Shown: positions 54,660 through 62,156 of the stretch, piece after piece
Position numbering within the stretch: the first letter of the stretch is position 1
Layout of the letters: each line of letters begins with the position of its first letter
NCBI GenBank assembly: GCA_018698675.1
Contig: JABIPA010000004.1
Span: forward strand, 1-64,000
Origin: a bacterium
Lineage (GTDB): Bacteria; Margulisbacteria; Marinamargulisbacteria; JABIPA01
Reading direction: 5' to 3'
Length of the DNA: 64,000 nucleotides
Notes under the pieces: generated by a model
Told to the model about the DNA's origin: nothing
What the model saw: only the letters and a program-made list of their open reading frames with translations
The model's database searches: none
Translations under genes and position numbers: made by a program

Positions 54660-55544
54660 ATGATATTCAGCAATATAAAGTTTTTCATATATGAAGCAAT
54701 TATTGGACTTAACAGATCTAGACTAATGTTTTTAACGTCCATCGCAACTATTGCCGTTTCCTTAACTGTATTTGGTTTTTTTATTCTAGTTTCTCTCAAC
54801 CTCCACAGTATAAGTAACTATATGTCGTCAAAATTTGAAATTCTAGTAACCGTACAAGAAAACTTGCCTCAACAAGATATCAAACGACTTCGTGCGAAAC
54901 TTTCTCGAATGCCTCTCGTTCACTCGGCAACGTTTGTCGATAAAGATAAAGCCTGGGCCGAATTCAAAAAAAAGTATACACATTTAGAACTAGCCAATCT
55001 AATCGACGTTAACCCACTACCTCATTCTATTACACTGCAGGTTGTCGAACTTAACGAAGTAAAAGGATTGGTTGCTTCACTTAAAAAAGAAACGCCTACG
55101 ATCGACGATATTATTTACTCGGGAGACCTATCTGAAAAACTTATCGTATTCGCCAAATACTCGCAAATCATAGGACTTTGTCTTGTTGGATTTCTGTTAT
55201 TAGCGACTCTTCTAATTATCATTAACACTATTCGCTTAACTGTTTTAGCTCGCATCGAAGAAGTAACCATCATGCAGCTCGTCGGCGCGACGAACGGGCT
55301 CATTAGAGGGCCATTCCTTTTTGAAGGAATGATTATAGGTTTGATTGGGGCGTTAACGGCAAACCTAATTTTGTATTTCGGGTATCAATATATTACCCAA
55401 GTATTCTTTGAGTTTGCGCCATACTTCCCGATAGTATCCGATAAGGCTATCGTATTTACTGTCTTATTAATTGTCGGCGCTAGTGGCCCGCTTATAGGAC
55501 TATTAGGATCTAACATTTCGATTTCTCGATCACTAAAATTATAA
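54660..55544 (+). CDS. ftsX: cell division permease FtsX
   Basis: The 294-residue protein has the FtsX topology: a helix at about 20-45, an extracytoplasmic domain (about 50-165), then three helices (about 170-195, 215-240, 260-285). Conserved pieces are LSRMPLVHSATFVDKDKAW and EEVTIMQLVGATNGLIRGPF, the coupling helix that contacts FtsE. It transmits ATP hydrolysis to periplasmic peptidoglycan hydrolases. Confidence 0.95.
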   Translation: MIFSNIKFFIYEAIIGLNRSRLMFLTSIATIAVSLTVFGFFILVSLNLHSISNYMSSKFEILVTVQENLPQQDIKRLRAKLSRMPLVHSATFVDKDKAWAEFKKKYTHLELANLIDVNPLPHSITLQVVELNEVKGLVASLKKETPTIDDIIYSGDLSEKLIVFAKYSQIIGLCLVGFLLLATLLIIINTIRLTVLARIEEVTIMQLVGATNGLIRGPFLFEGMIIGLIGALTANLILYFGYQYITQVFFEFAPYFPIVSDKAIVFTVLLIVGASGPLIGLLGSNISISRSLKL

Positions 55545-55706
55545 AACCTTCAACTACTAGGGAAATTCTACTAAACTACCATGTAAGAATTCTTTCGAAA
55601 TACTAAATTTTGTTTCTATTAGGGTCTCTCCATTAATAATAATTTTTATCAATTCGTGAAATTCTAAATTTTATACACTTAAGACACAGACTTATAGGAG
55701 TTAATA

Positions 55707-57296
55707 ATGTTAAACTTTTTTAGAAAATACGCGACGACAATCGCATGGACAATCGTTATATTTTTTGGTGGGACGATGTTTGCTGGAACATTGATATTTG
55801 GAAGAAAAGATAATAGTCAGCAAACTTCAATTAGCAAAATAGACGCACTTAAAAATGCGATTGCTACAATCGATTCAGTTCCGGTTGATTCCAACATATA
55901 CACTGAACTTTTATATCAATACATGGCTACGTTTCAAGGCGAAAACAAAAATGCCGTTATCCCTCCCGAAATAATAGAACTAGCTAGATTCAGGGCTTTT
56001 AACCAAGCCGTTAACTACTCTCTGTTTTTAGACTACGCCAATTCACAAAAAATAAAGGTAAGTAAAAAAAATGTGTCCTCCCGATTGGACCAATACACAT
56101 CTTCATACAATTTAAAAAATAAAAAAGAACTAAAAGAACTTTTGAAAAAAAATAACTATCCATACAAAGCATTTTTGAATAAAACAAAAAATAATTTAAA
56201 AGTAGAAAAAATAAAAGATACGCTAATCTCATCCGTTTCTGTAAACGACAAAGATTTGGAAAACAATTACAAACGAATTAAACTTAGTCACATATTAATT
56301 AAATTCGATCCTTCATCGGCTGACAGTCAAAGTAAATCATTTGAAAAAGCTAGCCAAGTTTCAAAAAAAATCAATTCATCCGAAATCGAATTTGAACGAG
56401 CAGTTTCAGTTTTTTCAGAAGACGAAATTACTAAGAAAAAATTCGGCCAATTTCCAAATTGGAAGTCGCCAGGACAGCTTCATAGAAATATAGAGGCAGC
56501 TGCATTTTCATTACCTATAGGCATATATTCTGAACCAATCAAATCAGACATTGGGTATCACATAATTGTTGTCACTGACTCGAAGTTTGTATCTAAACCT
56601 AAAGACTATAATAAAGAAGACCTTAGAAAAGAAATTACCACGAATAAAGAAAATGCAGTTTTGAGTGCATTCATTCAAAACAAAATTACTAGTTCAAACT
56701 TTACAATTAGAGACCCATATATAAAAGCCGTCACATCTAAATTTAATGGCAATTATGCTGAAGCTATATTTAGTTATCAACAACAAATTTCTAAAGATCC
56801 AAATAGTCCTCTACCTCATTACTTTATTTCCAAAATTAGAAATTCACTTGGCGAAACATCTCAAGCATTAAACCAATTAAATAAAGCCAAAATCAAAGGA
56901 AAGCTTTATCCAACCTTAGATTTTTCAAACCTTCATCTAGAGCTAGCTAATACGGAAGCAATGGCAATGTACGAAAATAAATCATTAAAAAGAAAAGTTC
57001 AACGAGCCATTCAAAAATATGAAAAAGGAACTCCGATTACAGGAGCTATCGTATTACAAGAAATTGGAAAAAATTATAAACAAGCTAACGTTCCTCCTGT
57101 GCTAACCGACGAAATAATTGCCGCTTGGACCTTAGCGAATAATGATCCGGGTTCACTAAATCTAGTACGTGCTTCAGCGGCCCTATTACAGCTTTCCGAT
57201 ATCACATCTAGTATCGATGCCAAGCTAAAATTACTCGAAACTGAAAAAGACAATTCTGTGAATTCGGATCAAACGAAAAACAGTTTTAAAAAATAA
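55707..57296 (+). CDS. membrane-anchored PpiC-type peptidyl-prolyl isomerase (SurA/PpiD-like)
   Basis: A 529-residue protein with an N-terminal transmembrane anchor (about 9-32), a SurA_N-like helical region (about 80-175), and a parvulin domain at about 185-295: IKLSHILIKFD, a central FPNWKSPGQL and SDIGYHIIVV. The C-terminal 190 residues are helical and TPR-like (HYFISKIRNSLGETSQALNQL). It should help fold exported proteins at the outer face of the inner membrane. AGGAG precedes ATG 55707. It follows ftsX after 162 bases. Confidence 0.87.
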   Translation: MLNFFRKYATTIAWTIVIFFGGTMFAGTLIFGRKDNSQQTSISKIDALKNAIATIDSVPVDSNIYTELLYQYMATFQGENKNAVIPPEIIELARFRAFNQAVNYSLFLDYANSQKIKVSKKNVSSRLDQYTSSYNLKNKKELKELLKKNNYPYKAFLNKTKNNLKVEKIKDTLISSVSVNDKDLENNYKRIKLSHILIKFDPSSADSQSKSFEKASQVSKKINSSEIEFERAVSVFSEDEITKKKFGQFPNWKSPGQLHRNIEAAAFSLPIGIYSEPIKSDIGYHIIVVTDSKFVSKPKDYNKEDLRKEITTNKENAVLSAFIQNKITSSNFTIRDPYIKAVTSKFNGNYAEAIFSYQQQISKDPNSPLPHYFISKIRNSLGETSQALNQLNKAKIKGKLYPTLDFSNLHLELANTEAMAMYENKSLKRKVQRAIQKYEKGTPITGAIVLQEIGKNYKQANVPPVLTDEIIAAWTLANNDPGSLNLVRASAALLQLSDITSSIDAKLKLLETEKDNSVNSDQTKNSFKK

Positions 57297-57308
57297 AGAG
57301 TACACTTT

Positions 57309-57677
57309 ATGAGATTTTTTCTGAGATCCAAAATACATAATGCGGTTGTCACTGAAGCAAACTTGTCATATGTAGGAAGTATTACTATCGACAAAGAATT
57401 AATGGAAAATGTGGGGCTTGATATAGGTGAAAAAGTCTTGGTCGTCAGCAATACAAGTGGCTCACGTCTGGAAACATATGTTATTGAAGGAGCTCCTGGC
57501 TCAAAAGTAATTTGTATGAATGGAGCGGCTGCTCACCTTATTAAAAAAGGTGAGCAAATAATTATCATGGGGTTCGAATTAGCAAAAGCCCCCATTTCTC
57601 CCAAAATTATAATATTAAATTCTAAAAATGAAATAGTGGACACAAAAACAAAAGAAGAGCACTCGACCCACTCCTAA
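57309..57677 (+). CDS. panD: aspartate 1-decarboxylase
   Basis: PanD makes beta-alanine for pantothenate. The 122-residue proenzyme has the self-cleavage site between G23 and S24 in SYVGSITID, which creates the pyruvoyl group, and the substrate residues in SGSRLETYVIEG and MNGAAAHL. Length is typical. It follows the PpiC gene by 12 bases and is convergent with cutA. With nadD-coaE at 4 kb the organism appears able to make CoA. Confidence 0.95.
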   Translation: MRFFLRSKIHNAVVTEANLSYVGSITIDKELMENVGLDIGEKVLVVSNTSGSRLETYVIEGAPGSKVICMNGAAAHLIKKGEQIIIMGFELAKAPISPKIIILNSKNEIVDTKTKEEHSTHS

Positions 57678-57679
57678 GA

Positions 57680-57991
57680 TTAGGAAAGACTCTTATCTAT
57701 CCACGATTTATAAGCTGCGTCCAATTTTTCTAATCTTATAGCAACAATCTGAGGGGTATCGTATGTATGTTTCTCTTTTATAAATCGGATAAGAAGATTT
57801 ATTCTTGGTTCTATCGTTTTAATCGAAATTAAAACTTCTACTTCTGACTCAATTTTCCCTTCCCAAGAATAGATACTCTCCACATTTTCCTTAATTTGAA
57901 CGCACGCACCTAGTTTTCTTTGAATAATTTCTCGGCCAAGCTCTTTGGCAAACGTCTTATCATCACAAGATGTCTCGACCTGAAAATACAT
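57680..57991 (-). CDS. cutA: CutA family protein
   Basis: A small trimeric ferredoxin-like protein of 103 residues. The core ELGREIIQRKLGACVQI, YSWEGKIESEVEVLISIKT and YDTPQIVAI is typical of CutA1, named for divalent cation tolerance though its role is not settled. The CVQI segment with SIYSWEGKIE is the family hallmark. It is the last gene of the clpX-yggS-sepF-mazG-cutA run and starts one base after the mazG-nudix stop. Confidence 0.93.
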   Translation of the reverse strand: MYFQVETSCDDKTFAKELGREIIQRKLGACVQIKENVESIYSWEGKIESEVEVLISIKTIEPRINLLIRFIKEKHTYDTPQIVAIRLEKLDAAYKSWIDKSLS

Positions 57992-57992
57992 T

Positions 57993-59201
57993 TTATTGAG
58001 CTAAACTATTCTGAATTTTATCGAGGTTATTGGCAAAAAAGATGGAATCACTTGGATGAGTGAGTTTCTTCGATACATCGCGAGGATCTATCCATGAAGC
58101 CACCGGGTTTTTCTCGTCTTCTGGACACAATGTATCTTCCGTTGTTTCGAATAAGAAAAATACGAGAGTTTTTCTTTCAGATTTATCATCACGGCCATCT
58201 TTACCAATTTTGTACCGGGTATATTCCCCTAAATTTTCTATAAAGGATATGTTTTTCAGACCAGTTTCTTCCTGAATTTCGCGTAGAGCCGCGTCCATAT
58301 CGGACTCATTACTTTCCAGATGGCCCTTGGGTAAACTCCAAGAGTTCCCATTTTGACTGACCATAGCAACTTTTCCTAAACGTCTGTTAATCACAACACC
58401 CCCTGCACTTCGGGTATCAAAAACTTTACCAACCGCCTTAGCATCGTTCCAATAACGGTCCCAATTTACTAGCGTCAAACTTTTTAATGAAACATCATCT
58501 TTTTTAGCCAATGACTCCATCATATTAAATCTAGATTTAAATTTATCATTTGAAAATTGAAGTGCTGCTTCACAATCTATTTTAAGATATCGCCCGACGT
58601 TCACTATCGAGAACAGTACATCACCGAATTCATCTATTTGTTTTTCGTCAATCTCACCTTTTGAAACAGCGTCAGAAAACTCACTAATTTCTTCTTTTAA
58701 CTTTTCTAGAGGCCCCTGAATAGATTTCCAATCGAACCCAGATTTAGCTGCCTTTTTCTGAAGCTTTTCAGCCCGTTTCAAAGCTGGTAATTGATTAGGT
58801 ATAGATTCCAAAACACCCTCATCTTTTTCGGTAGACTTAATCATATCCCAATTTTTCCAAACATCATCAACTGAATCTACTTTTATGTCTCCAAAAACAT
58901 GGGGGTGCCGACGAATCATTTTTTCGGATACGTGCGCCGCAACATCTGATAAGGAAAACTCACCTATTTCACTCGCCATCTCAGAGATCATTACAACGTG
59001 TAATAATACGTCTCCCAATTCTTCCCTTAAAAGACAAAAATCCTGTTTATCCAAAGCATCTACCAGTTCATAGGCCTCTTCAATGACATGAGGTTTTAAA
59101 GAGATAAACGTTTGTTCTTTATCCCAAGGGCAACCGTCTTTTCCTCTTAAGTCTTTCACTATATTTTTAAGTTTTTCTAATTCAGTCATACGTTTACTCA
59201 A
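57993..59201 (-). CDS. mazG: fused MazG nucleotide pyrophosphohydrolase - NUDIX hydrolase
   Basis: Two house-cleaning enzymes in one 402-residue chain. Residues 1-250 are MazG with two copies of the metal-binding fold (WDKEQTFISLKPHVIEEAYE and EELGDVLLH; LKEEISEFSD and DEFGDVLFSIV), which hydrolyses aberrant NTPs. Residues about 262-402 are a NUDIX domain of the Ap4A-hydrolase type, with AGGVVINRR and the box GHLESNESDMDAALREIQEE. The start is TTG 59201, supported by AAAGG 8 bases upstream; ATG 59189 has no ribosome site. Confidence 0.92.
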   Translation of the reverse strand: MSKRMTELEKLKNIVKDLRGKDGCPWDKEQTFISLKPHVIEEAYELVDALDKQDFCLLREELGDVLLHVVMISEMASEIGEFSLSDVAAHVSEKMIRRHPHVFGDIKVDSVDDVWKNWDMIKSTEKDEGVLESIPNQLPALKRAEKLQKKAAKSGFDWKSIQGPLEKLKEEISEFSDAVSKGEIDEKQIDEFGDVLFSIVNVGRYLKIDCEAALQFSNDKFKSRFNMMESLAKKDDVSLKSLTLVNWDRYWNDAKAVGKVFDTRSAGGVVINRRLGKVAMVSQNGNSWSLPKGHLESNESDMDAALREIQEETGLKNISFIENLGEYTRYKIGKDGRDDKSERKTLVFFLFETTEDTLCPEDEKNPVASWIDPRDVSKKLTHPSDSIFFANNLDKIQNSLAQ

Positions 59202-59219
59202 AATGATTACCTTTTCAAT

Positions 59220-59666
59220 TTAGTCAACGGCAATTTTCTCGAAAAAGGCGTCTCTTTTCTCTGTCTCTTGATTAGATAAACTCGTCTTATCATCAGGGTT
59301 GGCAATGTTAACATTGGCAGGAGTGAATAAAAAAATATTTTCGCCTACTTTTAACATATGGCCATTAATTGCGTATGCGGTCCCGCAAACAAAGTCAATT
59401 AAACGTTTTCCGGAATCAGCATCTAAGTGTTTCAAGTTTACAATAACTGGTTTGTTTTCTCTTAAATATGTAGCAATACTTAAAGAATCTTCGTAGATTC
59501 TTGGCTCTTCGACTTTTATTTCAGAAACAGGAAAGGGTGATAAATTTTGATTTCGTACCACAGGTTCCTTAAAGGTTCCTAAGCTAGGAATAGGAGCTAA
59601 CTCCTCATCATAACTGGTTTCTTGAAATCCAAAAAATTCTTTTATTTTACTCATCGTCTCTGACAT
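59220..59666 (-). CDS. sepF: cell division protein SepF
   Basis: SepF anchors FtsZ to the membrane in bacteria that lack some proteobacterial division factors. The 148-residue protein has an N-terminal amphipathic start and a variable linker, then the conserved domain (about 55-125): DSLSIATYLRENKPVIVNL, DSGKRLIDFVCGTAYAI and NIFLFTPANV. Strong GAGGAG lies just before ATG 59666. It follows yggS, the same neighbours (ylmE-ylmF) as in Gram-positive and cyanobacterial genomes. Confidence 0.93.
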   Translation of the reverse strand: MSETMSKIKEFFGFQETSYDEELAPIPSLGTFKEPVVRNQNLSPFPVSEIKVEEPRIYEDSLSIATYLRENKPVIVNLKHLDADSGKRLIDFVCGTAYAINGHMLKVGENIFLFTPANVNIANPDDKTSLSNQETEKRDAFFEKIAVD

Positions 59667-59710
59667 ACTTTTCTCCTCGGTTGTTTTTCATGCATTACGT
59701 AACAAGACAA

Positions 59711-60391
59711 TTAATTAAAAAAATATCGTCCAATTCGAACCATAGATGCCCCATTTTCAGCAGCAATTAAAAAATCATTTGTCATCCCCATGCTTAATGT
59801 CTCAAAGAATGGATAAGTTTTTTTCAATCTTCCAAAACATTGAAAGACCTGCTGATAGCACTTTTTAATTTTATTAGTGTCGTCCGTCAAAGGCCCCATT
59901 GCCATAAGCCCTCTTATCTTAACATAAGTAGGCAATTCTATCTTGGATAAGACGGTAGATATTTCTTTCTCAGAAAACCCAAACTTGTTTTCTTCCCCTG
60001 TAAAATTTACCTGTAAATACACAGAAATATATTTTTCTTTTTTTATAGCAATTTCAATAATTTTATTTAATATTTTTTCGCTATGAACCGACTGAATAAC
60101 ATCAAAGTACTCAACTATCTTTGATAATTTGTTTGTTTGTATCGGTCCAATAAAATGCCAATTAAGATCAGACGGTAGGCTTTGGATAAGTGGAATTGCA
60201 TGTTGAAGTCTATTTTCACCAAGTTCAGTAAACCCGGCATCAATTAATTGTAAAACTTTGTCAGCTTCATAGTACTTCGTTACCGCTAAAATATCGATAC
60301 CTGTATCAACACTATTTAAACTAGTCTTTAACGTATTTACTCTCTGTTTTAGAGACTCAGTGGAAAACACTCTTTCGCTAGCCCTTTTCAT
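59711..60391 (-). CDS. yggS: YggS/PLPBP family pyridoxal phosphate homeostasis protein
   Basis: A 226-residue alanine-racemase-like barrel that binds PLP and buffers its level. The PLP Lys lies in ILAVTKYYEADK, followed by LGENRLQHA, WHFIGPIQTNKLSKI, VNFTGEENKFGF and the C-terminal SMGMTNDFLIAAENGASMVRIG. It overlaps the clpX-like gene by 14 bases and is followed by sepF. Confidence 0.95.
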   Translation of the reverse strand: MKRASERVFSTESLKQRVNTLKTSLNSVDTGIDILAVTKYYEADKVLQLIDAGFTELGENRLQHAIPLIQSLPSDLNWHFIGPIQTNKLSKIVEYFDVIQSVHSEKILNKIIEIAIKKEKYISVYLQVNFTGEENKFGFSEKEISTVLSKIELPTYVKIRGLMAMGPLTDDTNKIKKCYQQVFQCFGRLKKTYPFFETLSMGMTNDFLIAAENGASMVRIGRYFFN

Positions 60392-61802
60392 TGCTAATGA
60401 TTGACGATTTTAACCTACTTCCACGTTTCTTTAATTTCTTTAGCTCTTTTTCAGACCCGTCCAATATATCATCAGAAACCGTCCACTTTCCCTTAAACTC
60501 ATTTGGCAACTCAAATTTGAAATCTCTAAAAGCTTTTTCAATAACGGTCATTAATCCCCGTGCACCTGTTTTTTCTAATATAGCCAAAGATGCAATTTTT
60601 TTAAGAAGTTTATCCGAAATTTTAGTTTCAATATCATAATAACTAAAAGAAGCAATTAACTGATTGAGAATAGATGCCTCAGACTCTTTCAAAATCTTGA
60701 ACAAGTCGTGTTCGTCGAGTGAATTGCATACAACTCGTACCGGTAACCGTCCTACAAATTCGGACTCCAATCCATAATCAATAAAATCTTGAGTTGATGA
60801 GAAACTTGCCAATTGATTATCTTCATAACCTCTATTTTTTCTCTCAAATCCAAACTTACTTCCTTCGACCCGTTTTCTTACAATATTTTGGAGGCCATCA
60901 AAAGCGCCGCTTACTATGAATAATATATGACGTGTATTTATCGTCTCTTTTTTCTTATTCTTTTTCCCAAGAATCCCCTGCAATTGTGACTGAATATCCC
61001 ATGCCGTTTTTAAGGGGACCTCTGTTTCTTCCATCAATTTTAATAGGTTTGATTGCACGCCTCTTCCGCTCACATCTTTACCGACCTTATCTGAAGATCC
61101 CGAAATCTTATCAATCTCGTCTAAGTAAATAATTCCATATTGAGCAAGGTCTGTATTTCCGTTTGCTTTTGCTACGAGTTGTCGAACAAGATCTTCGACA
61201 TCACCCCCAACATAGCCCGTTTCAGTAAATTTAGTTGCGTCACTTTTTATAAAAGGAACTCCAATTAAATCAGCTATACACTGGATTAAAAATGTTTTTC
61301 CGACGCCTGTTGGGCCTACCATAATAACGTTCTGTTTATGATAGCTCTTGCACTTAGCTTTTGATTTCAAACATGATTTAACGTGATTAAAATGGTCACA
61401 AACTGCGATTGATAACACCTTTTTTGCGTCATCTTGTTTGATAACAAATCTGTCCAAATGTGTCTTTATTTGTTTAGGGATATAGTCAAATGCCAAATCT
61501 ATTGGTTCCGGTTCATCTTTCGATTCCGAGTCGGACTTAGACTCTTCTGTCTGTCCAAATTCTTGAAAAAACAATTTAGATTTTAGCCCCTGGCTCTTAC
61601 CCATTAGTTTTGTAATTTCACTAGCCAAATCATCAATATTTGTTAATCGCTTTTTTGCAGAGGTATCTGCTTTTTGGGTATCTCCATTAAAAGGGGGTAA
61701 AGGAGTAAATACTCTTTCCTCATCGTTCTCATTCTTTATATCGCCAGAATGTTTACCTTTTTTATCCTTGTTCGATTTAATATCGTCAGTATTTTTTTCC
61801 AT
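60378..61802 (-). CDS. ClpX-like AAA+ ATPase without zinc-binding domain
   Basis: An unfoldase of the ClpX family with 474 residues from ATG 61802 (another Met lies 18 bases upstream). The first 95 residues are polar and charged and lack the four-Cys zinc domain of ClpX. The AAA+ core has GPTGVGKTFLI near 163, FTETGYVGGDVEDLV (pore loop GYVG), IIYLDEIDKI and LESEFVGRLPV. The ClpP-docking IGF loop is replaced by KFGF, and the RKH loop is absent: a Lys-rich KKNKKKETINTRHILF segment stands there. It may work without ClpP or with another partner. Confidence 0.85.
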   Translation of the reverse strand: MEKNTDDIKSNKDKKGKHSGDIKNENDEERVFTPLPPFNGDTQKADTSAKKRLTNIDDLASEITKLMGKSQGLKSKLFFQEFGQTEESKSDSESKDEPEPIDLAFDYIPKQIKTHLDRFVIKQDDAKKVLSIAVCDHFNHVKSCLKSKAKCKSYHKQNVIMVGPTGVGKTFLIQCIADLIGVPFIKSDATKFTETGYVGGDVEDLVRQLVAKANGNTDLAQYGIIYLDEIDKISGSSDKVGKDVSGRGVQSNLLKLMEETEVPLKTAWDIQSQLQGILGKKNKKKETINTRHILFIVSGAFDGLQNIVRKRVEGSKFGFERKNRGYEDNQLASFSSTQDFIDYGLESEFVGRLPVRVVCNSLDEHDLFKILKESEASILNQLIASFSYYDIETKISDKLLKKIASLAILEKTGARGLMTVIEKAFRDFKFELPNEFKGKWTVSDDILDGSEKELKKLKKRGSRLKSSIISNEKG

Positions 61803-61889
61803 TAAGGAAAGTATACACATGACAATTTTATGCGTCGAGACTCCCCCTAAATCTTGACGTCCTCTTTTTTATACTGATATGTTGGTCAA

Positions 61890-62141
61890 ATGAATCTTGG
61901 ACTATCTTTAATTTTGACCCTTTCTTTATTCTTAACCTCATACGGTTTATTCCTTTTTTTCAAAGTATCCAAAATCAAAACAGACACCCCAAATCAAAGC
62001 TTCGTTACGAGCCTAGTTGTCGACGGTCTTAAAGCGTATTGGTATCGTTTATTTAGCTCCATAATCCAAGTTCTAATCTCACTAATTGTTGTTGTTGCAG
62101 TGTTTACTTACTTTTTTGACAAACAATTTATGGTAGACTAA
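61890..62141 (+). CDS. N-terminal fragment of a membrane pyrophosphatase homologue (ends at in-frame TAA)
   Basis: The 83-residue frame encodes two hydrophobic helices (about 4-27 and 57-77) with a linker that includes VVDGLKAYWYRLF. This matches the first two helices of membrane pyrophosphatases, where the linker has a GAxAFLxRQY motif, here degenerate. The TAA at 62139-62141 is followed in the same frame, after five sense codons, by the ATG of the next gene. The fragment is therefore either one subunit of a split protein or the start of an interrupted gene. Confidence 0.6.
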   Translation: MNLGLSLILTLSLFLTSYGLFLFFKVSKIKTDTPNQSFVTSLVVDGLKAYWYRLFSSIIQVLISLIVVVAVFTYFFDKQFMVD

Positions 62142-62156
62142 ATATTAGGGTTCCTT

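Noticed and set aside
61854-61875. Promoter TTGACG...TATACT before the pyrophosphatase homologue
   Set aside because: The spacer is only 10 bases, too short for a sigma70 promoter; no better pairing was found.
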